A stretch of 64,000 nt of DNA from Psychrobacillus sp. NEAU-3TGS (GCF_029955155.1 NZ_JAPNOZ010000011.1:124001-188000); one strand, 5' to 3'. Shown: positions 17,361 through 25,563, counted from the first letter of the stretch. The notes: generated by a model from the sequence alone, not told the origin. Numbers and translations: made by a program.

Positions 17361-18548
17361 TTAATTTGTTTTAAAACCTAATTCTTTTACTGAAAATTTT
17401 TTATTTTCGTTCTGTCGATGTCTCTCAAAAAAATCATTTTCAATTCCAGTTAATAAAGTAAGAAAGCTTTGATCTACCTTGAATTCGTCCATTATTTCTG
17501 ACACAGTATACAATCCCTTATCAAAGAGTAACTGTAAAATACTTTTTACTTTTGTCGGACGACTGATAGGAATATCTCTATCTAAAGGCTCCACTACTTT
17601 ATAACCATTTTGATTGATTTTAATATAGAAATAACGGTATTGTTGATAATCAATGATATTTAATTTAAATGCACGCATTGCAATAGCTTGTAAAGAAACT
17701 TGCCATTTTTGCTTTATATCGATATAGGCATCAGGATTAGATCTTTTAACAATACTACTGCAATCTTTTCTAAATTGAACTTCTGGCAAAAGGAATGCAG
17801 AAGCAAAACTGTTAGCCTCATCCTCAATACTTTTATAAGTTTTTTTATCTTGCATAGTAAATTCAACTTTGTAATGAATAAGTAAATGTCCTAATTCATG
17901 AGCTAAATCAAAATTTCTTCTAACTTCTGATTTTTTTATAGTCCCTAACATGATATAGGGTCTTTCTTCTTTGCTCCACAAACTATATGCATCAATTGTC
18001 TCACCGATTTCTTTTTCAAATACAAAGATACCAGCTTTCTCTAACAAAAACAGTAAATTTTGATTAGAATTGTTATTAAGTCCTATCTTTTCTCTTGCCA
18101 TACTAGCTATATAATCAATTTGTACATTTCTATCCATATCATCATTATTTTTTAAAAAAGTAATTGCTTCATTTCTCAATTCTAAAATTATATTTTTTGG
18201 ATAGTTAATTCTTGTTTCAATCTTCCTTATAAATGCATCGATAAATCTTACATGCATCGATTCACTTTGAGATTTATTTAATGAATTAATTGTTTCAGAA
18301 CGATATGCAATATTTTCAACCTGTATATTGTCCATACCCACACCATTCAACAAATCGTGGTTGTAAAAATATGTCGATTTCACTCGAAAGATGGTTTTCA
18401 ATTTATTTACTACTTCCAATTTCGGAGACATATATCCATTTTCATACTGCCAAATAGCTTGTTCAGTTACACCAATTTTTTCTGCTAACTGATTCCTACT
18501 CAAGTCATTTAGTATCCGTATGTTAGTCAAACTTTTGCCCATAAACAC
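17361..18548 (-). CDS. XRE-family HTH protein with ImmA/IrrE-type metallopeptidase domain
   Basis: 395 residues. Residues 1-60 are an XRE helix-turn-helix (LTNIRILNDLSRNQLAEKIGVTEQAIWQYENG). About residues 150-300 form an M78 (ImmA/IrrE) domain with zinc motif LAHELGHLLIH and a later E in DEANSFASAFLLP. The C-terminal 90 residues are helical. GTG 18548 has AAGGAGG 8 bases upstream; ATG 18542 is the alternative. Such proteins cut repressors or partners after a damage or infection cue. It follows the 257-residue gene by 24 bases. Two-gene pairs with an HTH-M78 protein occur as toxin-antitoxin-like defence systems (RosmerTA is one I recall), but membership is not shown here. Confidence 0.8.
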   Translation of the reverse strand: MFMGKSLTNIRILNDLSRNQLAEKIGVTEQAIWQYENGYMSPKLEVVNKLKTIFRVKSTYFYNHDLLNGVGMDNIQVENIAYRSETINSLNKSQSESMHVRFIDAFIRKIETRINYPKNIILELRNEAITFLKNNDDMDRNVQIDYIASMAREKIGLNNNSNQNLLFLLEKAGIFVFEKEIGETIDAYSLWSKEERPYIMLGTIKKSEVRRNFDLAHELGHLLIHYKVEFTMQDKKTYKSIEDEANSFASAFLLPEVQFRKDCSSIVKRSNPDAYIDIKQKWQVSLQAIAMRAFKLNIIDYQQYRYFYIKINQNGYKVVEPLDRDIPISRPTKVKSILQLLFDKGLYTVSEIMDEFKVDQSFLTLLTGIENDFFERHRQNENKKFSVKELGFKTN

Positions 18549-18572
18549 AGGCTATACCTCCTTATTTAAACA

Positions 18573-19340
18573 TTAACTCTCTTGACCCTTTTCTTCAGAG
18601 TCATCATTTAAGCCAATATCAAATTTAAATGCATTATAATCATCATTAGTCTCTACACTATTTGACAACGCATCCTTTAATTCTTCATCAATATCTATAT
18701 CATGTGAAGGATTAACATATTTTATTAAATCATCAATCAAATAGGCTTTATTGTTTTTGGGATTTGGCATAAGAAGAGAAATTTTTGATATTAACTGGTT
18801 TTCATCAATTGCATATGTGACAATATAGAATCGAGTGAATTCAGACTCTATACTCGCAATTGCAATATCGTCTGCTTCACTAAGGCGAAGGTCTTCAAGT
18901 AACTCCAGCTGTACAGATCCATTTGATTCTTGAGTTTTGATATTTCCAAAATCAATACCCTCGTTAATTCCCATTAGTTTCTCCATATAGGACATTTTCG
19001 ATTTTCGTGTCTTTCCATTAGCATCTTTTCCTTGATCAACTTGCTCTTCATCAAAATATCTGGCATTTTTAACAATGAAAAGAATTTTTTCATCATGGTG
19101 TTTGAATTGTAAATATTGCCAAGTTAATCCCGCTTTAGCTAGTTTACTTTGCACACCATATGATTCACAAGACGTTGCTACTTGATCATCTATATGGTTC
19201 CCCTTAACCCATGCATAAGCTCCGCTAACTCTCATTGTACGAGACTTTTCTCTTCTAACATTAAGATATTCACGATATCCTTCCATTAATCCATCGACTA
19301 TTTTTTGATTTAATACTTCCGCTAATTTGTAATCATTCAT
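18573..19340 (-). CDS. DUF5986-like partner protein of the HTH-peptidase gene
   Basis: 255 residues from ATG 19340 (GGGGGTG upstream; ATG 19346 is too close to it). Soluble, with a first half resembling DUF5986 (LNVRREKSRTMRVSGAYAWVKGNHIDDQV, FKHHDEKILFIVKNARYFDE) and a strongly acidic C-terminus. It leads a two-gene unit with the HTH-M78 protein and has an inverted repeat just upstream. I infer substrate or toxin-partner status from this arrangement; no catalytic motif was seen. Confidence 0.6.
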   Translation of the reverse strand: MNDYKLAEVLNQKIVDGLMEGYREYLNVRREKSRTMRVSGAYAWVKGNHIDDQVATSCESYGVQSKLAKAGLTWQYLQFKHHDEKILFIVKNARYFDEEQVDQGKDANGKTRKSKMSYMEKLMGINEGIDFGNIKTQESNGSVQLELLEDLRLSEADDIAIASIESEFTRFYIVTYAIDENQLISKISLLMPNPKNNKAYLIDDLIKYVNPSHDIDIDEELKDALSNSVETNDDYNAFKFDIGLNDDSEEKGQES

Positions 19341-19353
19341 TAACATACACCCC

Positions 19354-19401
19354 CATATTTTCTTTTAAACATAATAAATCTATTTTATTAAAGAAAATAT
19401 G
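19354..19401. promoter_or_regulatory. Inverted repeat upstream of the HTH-peptidase pair
   Basis: Perfect 12-bp arms CATATTTTCTTT (19354-19365) and AAAGAAAATATG (19390-19401), 24 bases apart, lie between xtrA and the start of the two-gene unit. The likely use is autoregulation by the unit's XRE protein. Confidence 0.6.
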
Positions 19402-19436
19402 ATTTGTATACCATTTTTTTAAAGTTTGTATGATTT

Positions 19437-19637
19437 TTAGAATTCTTCCCCCTCTTCCCTTCTCATCCGTTTGACTTTCCCTTGATGAGTTACAATCTTA
19501 TACTCCCCATGAGGTGGTAGCTCTCTTAGCTTTACTTTTCCTTCACAAATAACGATTACACAACTTCTAGGTATATCCAAAATGTCAACTGTCAGCTGCA
19601 TTGTACTTGTATCTATTCTTAAATCTTCTTTATCCAC
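19437..19637 (-). CDS. xtrA: XtrA-like phage protein
   Basis: 66 residues. The text DTSTMQLTVDILDIPRSCVIVICEGKVKL... and GEYKIVTHQGKVKRM resembles PBSX XtrA, which in PBSX sits just before xpf. AAGGAGGGG precedes; GTG 19637 gives a better spacing than TTG 19640. In this prophage XtrA and Xpf are 4.5 kb apart because two cargo cassettes have been inserted between them. Confidence 0.75.
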   Translation of the reverse strand: MDKEDLRIDTSTMQLTVDILDIPRSCVIVICEGKVKLRELPPHGEYKIVTHQGKVKRMRREEGEEF

Positions 19638-19699
19638 CAAGACCCCTCCTTCATGTTATAATTGAGGTGTGCGAGACAGGAGGAGTCCTGTCTTTTTTG

Positions 19700-19915
19700 T
19701 TATCCAAAAATACTGTGTTTCCTACGTTTTATCTTCCCTATTTCAGCCCTATCCAAAGCCAGTAATAACACTTCTATAGGCTTTCGGTTCATCTTTTTTG
19801 CTATTTCTTTGATGTCATAACCTTTATTCCAGTAGACTACAATTTCATCCAATTCAGCAGGTTTATAAACCACATTCACTTTGTGCCCCTCGTCCTCAAA
19901 CAAATAGTAATTCAT
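19700..19915 (-). CDS. Small HTH-type phage protein
   Basis: 71 residues with a helix-turn-helix-like segment (NKGYDIKEIAKKMNRKPIEVLLLALDRA) and a basic tail. It follows ssb by 12 bases on the same strand. Homologues are common in Bacillus prophages near xtrA. A terminator-like GC hairpin (GAGACAGGAGGAGTCCTGTCTTTTT near 19670-19697) lies just downstream. Confidence 0.6.
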   Translation of the reverse strand: MNYYLFEDEGHKVNVVYKPAELDEIVVYWNKGYDIKEIAKKMNRKPIEVLLLALDRAEIGKIKRRKHSIFG

Positions 19916-19927
19916 GCTATCACCTCA

Positions 19928-20419
19928 CTAGAAAGGAAGATCGTCGTCTGTCACTTCGACAGGACCGCCGCTATTGGCAAACGGATCATCATCCACTCTT
20001 GTATAATTTTGTTGCGTTGTTTGTGGTTGCTGATATTCAGCATGGCTTCGTTGATGGTCGTTATTTTGACTTCTAGTACCGTTATTTTGCGATGCTTGTC
20101 CATTCTTCGGTTCAAGGAACTGCACGCTATCTGCGACAACATCAGTCGTATAAACACGCTTACCATCTTGCCCCTCGTAACTGCCTGTTTGGATTCTTCC
20201 CTCAATACCTGCTAAACTACCTTTCTTCAAGAAGTTTGCTGTGTTCTCAGCTTGTTTTCTCCATACCACAATATTTATAAAATCAGCATCAGGTTGACCT
20301 TCTGACTTAAACGTTCTGTTTACTGCTAATGTAAATCTGACCATTGCAACTCCTGAAGGTGTATACCTAAGCTCAGGATCTTTCGTAAGCCTTCCAACTA
20401 ATACGACGCGGTTAATCAT
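19928..20419 (-). CDS. ssb: Single-stranded DNA-binding protein
   Basis: 163 residues. The OB fold is clear: [59 protein letters not shown] Gln/Asn-rich linker leads to the acidic tip DDDLPF that recruits repair and replication proteins. It is the phage's own copy, at the end of the replication block. Confidence 0.95.
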   Translation of the reverse strand: MINRVVLVGRLTKDPELRYTPSGVAMVRFTLAVNRTFKSEGQPDADFINIVVWRKQAENTANFLKKGSLAGIEGRIQTGSYEGQDGKRVYTTDVVADSVQFLEPKNGQASQNNGTRSQNNDHQRSHAEYQQPQTTQQNYTRVDDDPFANSGGPVEVTDDDLPF

Positions 20420-20423
20420 TACT

Positions 20424-20615
20424 TCACTTCGCTTTCTTTTTCAAATTCTGATTGCCTCTTGTATGCGATGGGTGCTGCACAACATATTGGTGTTCGTTAA
20501 ACCGAATGAGCGTAGCAACCCCCTTCTTTTCTCTTAAAATTTCTACAATGTTAGGACGAATTAATCTTAAAAACTGAATTTCCTGTTTCTCTGTATACTT
20601 TGAAGTAATAATCAT
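20424..20615 (-). CDS. Small basic phage protein, unknown
   Basis: 63 residues, basic, no recognisable domain ([23 protein letters not shown]). It lies four bases upstream of ssb, so it is probably in the same transcript. Confidence 0.5.
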   Translation of the reverse strand: MIITSKYTEKQEIQFLRLIRPNIVEILREKKGVATLIRFNEHQYVVQHPSHTRGNQNLKKKAK

Positions 20616-20815
20616 TTCTCTACTCCTTTAATTTGTACCGTTTACATCGTGCTTTTTCTCATTTCTAGTTGTAAAGAATAGATATTATTCCTAATAAAAG
20701 GACGTATATTTACAAATACATTTCATTTCACATAAATCTATTCCGAATATTTAGACAATATGTGACAATAAACTTACAAGAACTAATTTTTGATGTCTCA
20801 ACAAGGAGTTGTGCC

Positions 20816-20989
20816 ATGTTCGTAATTACACGAAATATAAACGGAACAGCAGAGGTTTTAAAGTCATCAAACAGCCAAGTGGATAAAACTTTTTCAGATA
20901 AAGAAGCAGCATTAAAGTTTGCCGAACTGTTAAACAAAAATATTATTCCATCGATGCGTTGGAGTGTTTCCCCAATAATTAATAAATAA
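20816..20989 (+). CDS. Small plus-strand protein, unknown
   Basis: 57 residues from ATG 20816 with AAGGAG seven bases upstream (MFVITRNINGTAEVLKSSNS...). It runs against the phage early operon and is followed by a strong terminator, so it is likely a stand-alone lysogen gene. No domain recognised. Confidence 0.55.
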   Translation: MFVITRNINGTAEVLKSSNSQVDKTFSDKEAALKFAELLNKNIIPSMRWSVSPIINK

Positions 20990-20996
20990 TAGAGTA

Positions 20997-21030
20997 GCAA
21001 GTGGGATTATTTCCTACTTGCATTTTTTAT
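20997..21030 (+). terminator. Terminator of the 57-residue gene
   Basis: GCAAGT-GGA...TCC-ACTTGC followed by ATTTTTTAT on the plus strand. Confidence 0.8.
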
Positions 21031-21044
21031 ATCTCTTTCACATA

Positions 21045-21072
21045 ACTACACCAAATCTACGAAACGTGAAGT
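21045..21072 (+). repeat. Shared upstream motif, copy A
   Basis: ACTACACC-AAATCTACGAAACGTGAAG lies about 120 bases before a 31-residue micro-gene. A related block at 21810-21837 precedes another micro-gene. It could be a common promoter or operator. Confidence 0.4.
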
Positions 21073-21190
21073 ATAAATCTAAATTCATTTGCTAATAATG
21101 CATACACAGAACCGAAAGTAGTTCTTAGTAAGCTCTGTTAATCTTGCCAATCTAGGTTCTGGTGTTTTTAATTCAAACGAGGTGGAGCTC

Positions 21191-21286
21191 ATGAAAATAT
21201 TTCTAATAATCGTCGGTATTAGTATTCTATACAGTACCTTTATTTATTTTATTTTTATAAAGGAATACCGTAAGAAGAAATCTTGA
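21191..21286 (+). CDS. 31-residue hydrophobic peptide
   Basis: MKIFLIIVGISILYSTF... one membrane helix followed by a basic end (KEYRKKKS). GAGGTGGA precedes ATG by 5 bases. Size and layout resemble type I toxin peptides (TxpA/BsrG-like), but no antisense RNA was demonstrated. Confidence 0.45.
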   Translation: MKIFLIIVGISILYSTFIYFIFIKEYRKKKS

Positions 21287-21470
21287 ACTCCAGTCGGTGT
21301 AAATAATCTACAACTGCGTATTGAGCTACCACACGAATCGGACTTTCGTTAGTGTCTGATATGTTTTATATTTTCTACGGTAGATGCCTTTATTTTTAAA
21401 AACTATATCAATTCACTTTGCTTTAGTTCATACTGTGAAAAACAGAACTAAACAGAAGGAGATAGCACCG

Positions 21471-21632
21471 ATGAAGTTGGTTGCTCAAGAATTTTACCGT
21501 TTAGTAGAAGACTATAACAAATGTCCCCATGCGCATATAAAAGAACAAATTCTTATTGATATTGAATTATTGCAAGACGCATTATTACTGATGAATATTG
21601 ATTTGGAATTAAAGCCTCTAGATAACATATAA
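21471..21632 (+). CDS. Small helical phage protein
   Basis: 53 residues from ATG 21471 with AGAAGGAGAT upstream. All-helical, acidic (MKLVAQEFYRLVEDYNKCPHAHIKEQ). It ends five bases before a strong terminator. I do not recognise it. Confidence 0.55.
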   Translation: MKLVAQEFYRLVEDYNKCPHAHIKEQILIDIELLQDALLLMNIDLELKPLDNI

Positions 21633-21636
21633 TCTT

Positions 21637-21663
21637 GACCTTCATAAAGAAGGTCTTTTTTTG
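21637..21663 (+). terminator. Terminator of the 53-residue gene
   Basis: GACCTTC-ATAAA-GAAGGTC followed by seven T on the plus strand. Confidence 0.85.
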
Positions 21664-21809
21664 ATGTTTAAAGGCTTCATATAACTACTGGTCTAACTGT
21701 TCATTAATAAGACAATTCAATTTGTACAGTAGTGACTTTTTCCCAGTCTATTTCCTCGACATGCCGTTTTGCTATCTATGCAACTAATTTTTGCACAATA
21801 TGTGTCTCT

Positions 21810-21837
21810 TCTACACCGATTCTACGAACTGTGAGTT
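21810..21837 (+). repeat. Shared upstream motif, copy B
   Basis: TCTACACCGATTCTACGAAC-TGTGAG, related to copy A (21045-21072). A 12-base piece, CTACGAACTGTG, recurs at 23101-23112. It lies 83 bases before a 36-residue membrane peptide gene. Apart from this and the terminator, 21664-21919 holds nothing I can name. Confidence 0.4.
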
Positions 21838-21919
21838 AAATCTTATTTTTGAATAGCATTCAAATATAAAAGCCATAATATTAACATGATGAAAATACAT
21901 TAATACAGAGGTGCGAAAA

Positions 21920-22030
21920 ATGTCTTCTTGGTTGTACCAACACTTTATAAACACCCCAATCTTTCCTATTCTTTGCTTTCTCATAATCATAATGTTTTTG
22001 GCTTATCTGATAATAAAAAAAGATAAATAA
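21920..22030 (+). CDS. 36-residue membrane peptide
   Basis: MSSWLYQHFINTPIF followed by a hydrophobic helix (PILCFLIIIMFLAYLII) and a KKDK end. A GAGGTG site lies 5-10 bases before ATG. Same style as the 31-residue peptide upstream. Candidate type I toxin-like or membrane-active peptide; unproven. Confidence 0.45.
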   Translation: MSSWLYQHFINTPIFPILCFLIIIMFLAYLIIKKDK

Positions 22031-22091
22031 TACATTGTGGCTATTTTTCATTCTCCTTTTCTAATTCACATAATGGTCGAATTGTATGGTG

Positions 22092-23081
22092 TTACATTTC
22101 ATGAATCAATTCCAGCTGCACTTCACTTAATCGTTTTTCAGCAATCTTTATATATTCTGGATTTAACTCTATACCAACAAAATTACGTCCATGTTTTAGT
22201 GAAACCACCCCTGTTGTTCCTGAACCAAAGAATGGATCCAATACCACTCCATTAATTGGGCATCCAGCTAATACACATGGCTCAATTAATTCTTGCGGAA
22301 ACGTAGCAAAGTGTGCTTCCTTCAATGGTTTAGTGGAAACAGTCCATACTGATCGTTTATTCCTTTTATCTCGAATAGCTCGGAATGCCTCTTTTCCATA
22401 CTTGCCATCGAATGAACCACGAACCTTGCTTTCTCTTCTTTGCTTTTGTGGTTGTCCAAACGCCCCTTGAGAACCTCTAATATCTTGTGTTCCGTAAATG
22501 GCCTGTTCTTTAATAATCTCATGATCATAAAAATACTTAGGTGACTTGGATAACAGAAAGATATATTCATCGGATTTGGTTGGCCGATCAGTTACACTCT
22601 CAGGCATAGCATTAGGCTTATTCCAAATGATATCTTGTCTTAAATACCAACCATCTTGCTGGAGTGCAAAAGCAACTCTCCAAGGTAAACCAATTAAATC
22701 TTTAGGCTTCAAACCATTCATAATCTTAGGTAATTTTACAATCCCCTTAAATTGTCCTTCGCTTTGCATATGGTTATTTCCGGGATTACCTTTACCATCT
22801 GCATTTCTGCCTTTTCCACTTCCTGCATAAGCATCGCCAAGGTTCAACCAAAGTGTGCCATCGTCTCGAAGGACTCTTTTAACTTGGCGAAACACTTCCA
22901 CCAATGCTTGTACATATTCATCAACCGAACTTTCCAATCCAATCTGTTCACCCATTCCATAGTCACGAAGTCCCCAGTATGGAGGACTTGTAACAACCGC
23001 ATTTACACTTTCGTCTGTAAATGTTTTCAATACATCAAGACAATGGCCTTGATAGATTTTATTAAGTTCCATTGTCGTCAT
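22092..23081 (-). CDS. Orphan DNA methyltransferase (N4-C/N6-A type)
   Basis: 329 residues. Motif IV TSPPYWGLRDYG (residues 31-42) precedes motif I DPFFGSGTTGVVSLKHGRNFVGIEL (about 282-306), the beta-class order. SPPY favours N4-cytosine, but N6-adenine is possible. No restriction endonuclease gene is nearby, so this is likely a phage-protective enzyme against host restriction. The target site cannot be read from sequence. Confidence 0.88.
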   Translation of the reverse strand: MTTMELNKIYQGHCLDVLKTFTDESVNAVVTSPPYWGLRDYGMGEQIGLESSVDEYVQALVEVFRQVKRVLRDDGTLWLNLGDAYAGSGKGRNADGKGNPGNNHMQSEGQFKGIVKLPKIMNGLKPKDLIGLPWRVAFALQQDGWYLRQDIIWNKPNAMPESVTDRPTKSDEYIFLLSKSPKYFYDHEIIKEQAIYGTQDIRGSQGAFGQPQKQRRESKVRGSFDGKYGKEAFRAIRDKRNKRSVWTVSTKPLKEAHFATFPQELIEPCVLAGCPINGVVLDPFFGSGTTGVVSLKHGRNFVGIELNPEYIKIAEKRLSEVQLELIHEM

Positions 23082-23115
23082 CCTTTCTACTTTGCTTTAT
23101 CTACGAACTGTGTAG

Positions 23116-23319
23116 CTAAATAATATTTGAAACCCGTTCACCGAAATCAGTAAGATCAATTTCTTCGTTGTACAAATCATTCGCTTCTTTTCTGATTTGT
23201 TCTACCTTCATCATGCAATCCAACGCTTTTCGCATGGCTGATTGTTGTTCATCTGTCCAATTTGCCCAAGCTAATCCTGCATGAATGACTTTTTGCGCTT
23301 CTTTAATTTCCACGTTCAT
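23116..23319 (-). CDS. Small phage protein, unknown
   Basis: 67 residues, helical, with two Trp (LAWANWTDEQQSAMRKALDCMMKV). It lies 34 bases upstream of the methyltransferase on the same strand. Not recognised. Confidence 0.5.
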   Translation of the reverse strand: MNVEIKEAQKVIHAGLAWANWTDEQQSAMRKALDCMMKVEQIRKEANDLYNEEIDLTDFGERVSNII

Positions 23320-23408
23320 TCTCCTTTCCTAGCACACTTTTTCAACAATCTGAATAAGATAAAATTGATTGAAAAAAACTATGTCATCTTCGTAAGGAGG
23401 TGAAAGTC

Positions 23409-23501
23409 ATGCCAAAGGATTGGAAGAAAATCTGGAAGAAATTTCTCGAAAAACTAATTATGTTAATTTTCGAGACTTTTATCAGATATTTATTTTCTTA
23501 G
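23409..23501 (+). CDS. 30-residue cationic amphipathic peptide
   Basis: MPKDWKKIWKKFLEKLIMLIFE..., five Lys in the first 15 residues then a hydrophobic stretch. A perfect AAGGAGGTGA lies 7 bases before ATG, on the strand opposite to the phage operon. Such peptides often disrupt membranes. A 13-bp imperfect stem (about 23514-23552) follows without a T run. Confidence 0.5.
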   Translation: MPKDWKKIWKKFLEKLIMLIFETFIRYLFS

Positions 23502-23614
23502 CTGACTTTCAACAACCAGTGCTCTTGTAATGTAAAGAGTAGTGGTTCGCCTCCAACATAAGTAAGTTATTATAATGATTCGTACATAAAAGTGTTATTT
23601 GGTCGTACTGTTCA

Positions 23615-24328
23615 TTAATCGTAATCAGGATTAGATATTTCTAATTCAACATCATCTTCATCAACGATTAACTTTGCACCTCGTGCATACATCTTAAATA
23701 AAGTCTCTTCCAAACCACGGAAACCTCTCATAATTGCACGAGCATCAAATTCTCTAACGTCCCTCTTAGTACTAAAACGCCCCTCTTTTATTTCGATGTT
23801 TTTAATTTTTCCAGTTTCCTTTTCAACCCAAAAACCATATTTACAATCGTATTTATCCTTACCGGATTCAGAATCAAGGTAGATTATTTTTGCTAAACTA
23901 AAAGAATCGTCTATATGCATCGACATTTCGTGATAGTCATCGTAACCTATATCATCAGTGTCAACTTCATCTGCTAATTCTTTGACTAATTCCGATAGTT
24001 TATATTCATCTTTAGTTACTGATAACAACTCCTCAAGCGATTCATTTATTCTGGCTACACCTTCTGCAGCAATTTGATCATTTAATTTTTCTTTAACCGC
24101 TGATAGGATCGTAGCGTTATACGTTGTAAAATTTAGCTCTTTTAAATTGATTGCAAGTTGTGACTCTACTTGTACTTTTAGGTTTTTAGAGAAATCACTC
24201 CAACTTCCAAAAGCATCTTTTACAATCGACTCAACTGTTGATGAAACGTGCTTTTCAACAATTTCTTGTACCTTTCCTTCCGATTCCAATTTCGTTAAAC
24301 TGTCCATTACCATTTTATTTAAGTTCAT
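23615..24328 (-). CDS. Phage early protein, unknown
   Basis: 237 residues from ATG 24328 (AGAGGAAA upstream). N-terminal half helical (KLESEGKVQEIVEKHVSSTVESIVKDAFGSW), C-terminal part mixed and acidic. Homologues are found in Firmicute phages between replication genes and lack an assigned function. Confidence 0.6.
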   Translation of the reverse strand: MNLNKMVMDSLTKLESEGKVQEIVEKHVSSTVESIVKDAFGSWSDFSKNLKVQVESQLAINLKELNFTTYNATILSAVKEKLNDQIAAEGVARINESLEELLSVTKDEYKLSELVKELADEVDTDDIGYDDYHEMSMHIDDSFSLAKIIYLDSESGKDKYDCKYGFWVEKETGKIKNIEIKEGRFSTKRDVREFDARAIMRGFRGLEETLFKMYARGAKLIVDEDDVELEISNPDYD

Positions 24329-24383
24329 TATTTTTCCTCTTTTCATGTTTTATTTACGACGCTTTTGTGTCTACTGCGTAGCA

Positions 24384-24806
24384 TCAATAAGCAACCCTCA
24401 CAACAACCCTTGGATTCATGCTATAGAACTTACGAACTTTCAACGAAACAACTTGGCTATCATCCTGCCAAATAACTTTGTTCAATCCGTCTTTTACACC
24501 CTTAACGTAATTGTCAACATCCGGTTTAGTTGTCGGTCTCAGCTCACCCTTCTCAATAAGTTCCTGTTTTGGCTTCGTCTGATACTTTTTAGGAGTTGCC
24601 CTGTAAATATCTATCGATAAATCAATCGGACCTGTAATGAGCTCTATTGGTGCATGTTGACCCGCTACTAACTTCACGTACTGCTTAAAGTCCCTAGACT
24701 TCTCAGGATCATAGAGGACAGTTTTACCTGTCCATGATTTCCCTGCTCTCGGACGACCTTGTGCAACTGGTTCGCCCGGTATTTCGAAAAGAATGTTTCT
24801 GCCCAT
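24384..24806 (-). CDS. RusA-like Holliday junction resolvase
   Basis: 140 residues. The RusA hallmark is present: PVAQGRPRAG near the N-terminus and KPDVDNYVKGVKDGLNKVIWQDDSQV (about residues 94-119), which supplies the three metal-binding Asp. It cuts four-way junctions in recombining phage DNA. Stop and start share a base with the dUTPase-like gene. Confidence 0.9.
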   Translation of the reverse strand: MGRNILFEIPGEPVAQGRPRAGKSWTGKTVLYDPEKSRDFKQYVKLVAGQHAPIELITGPIDLSIDIYRATPKKYQTKPKQELIEKGELRPTTKPDVDNYVKGVKDGLNKVIWQDDSQVVSLKVRKFYSMNPRVVVRVAY

Positions 24807-25387
24807 CAGTAACCACTTTCCTGTCGTTCGTGATTTATTTTGTTTTTAGCGTAGTAAGCTTCCTCTACTTGCTCCCATGTAAATCCAAGCATTTCGCCAA
24901 GGTGAGTAAATGATTCTAGTAATTCGGAGCAATAATCATCTTCTCGTAGACCGATTGTGTAATCTATCACCCTTAAAAATTGAATTGTTATATCACGCTC
25001 TTTGAAAGTATGGTTTTGGTTGTAATCAAAGTATTCCTCGCCTATCTCCAATCCGATTGACAAGATGAAATGCAAACAATCTACGTATTCTTCGAGAAGT
25101 GGATTTCCAGTTGAACCCTTACCTCCGCACCGGCGACATGTTTTTTTGTGATCCGAAAGTTTTACAGAGCCTAATCCGTTACAAAATGAACACGTTTTTG
25201 TTATTCTCGGTTCCTGATCATTACTCCAAAACTTCCAAGAACGTTGTTCGTTCGCTAATTCGCCTAGTTCAACCAGTAAAGATAAAATCTTTTTAGCTAA
25301 ACGTTCTTCACCTTCCACACGAGGATGTTCTTTCTCGATTCTCGTATCAAGTATTCTTTGTGTTTCGAAAAGTTTAGTTAAATTCAT
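24806..25387 (-). CDS. Dimeric dUTPase-like protein with a zinc-knuckle insertion
   Basis: 193 residues, all-alpha dUTPase family (MazG-like superfamily), which hydrolyses dUTP to keep uracil out of phage DNA. The metal site is seen in LLVELGELANEQRSWKFW (about residues 36-53) and LLEEYVDCLHFILSIG (about 96-111). Between them is an extra segment with two CxxCxGxG motifs, CSFCNGLG and CRRCGGKG, as in DnaJ zinc centres. Comparable insertions occur in some other phage members; its role is not known to me. Confidence 0.8.
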   Translation of the reverse strand: MNLTKLFETQRILDTRIEKEHPRVEGEERLAKKILSLLVELGELANEQRSWKFWSNDQEPRITKTCSFCNGLGSVKLSDHKKTCRRCGGKGSTGNPLLEEYVDCLHFILSIGLEIGEEYFDYNQNHTFKERDITIQFLRVIDYTIGLREDDYCSELLESFTHLGEMLGFTWEQVEEAYYAKNKINHERQESGY

Positions 25388-25563
25388 CTCGTACCTCCAA
25401 CAACCTGTTTTTCACGCAAAATCGTTTGTTTAACGTGTCCGAATGAATCGAATAGACATTTCCCTGAGCAATACAGTTCAGAGCCCTTGTGCCACATTTC
25501 TTCTCCTTTTTTGATGACCTTTTCGCAACGATCGCTCTCACATACTGCTACTGGTGTTTTCAC
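25384..25563 (-). CDS. Small cysteine-rich phage protein
   Basis: 59 residues from GTG 25563, overlapping the previous stop (GTGA) and ending in ATGA with the dUTPase start. Four Cys in the pattern CESDRC...YCSGKC suggest a small zinc site like those in MYM/zinc-ribbon phage proteins. The overlaps show translational coupling. Confidence 0.6.
   Translation of the reverse strand: MKTPVAVCESDRCEKVIKKGEEMWHKGSELYCSGKCLFDSFGHVKQTILREKQVVGGTR

Noticed and set aside
20728-21000. 90-codon minus-strand frame
   Set aside because: Antisense to the better supported 57-residue plus-strand gene, and would begin inside its terminator.
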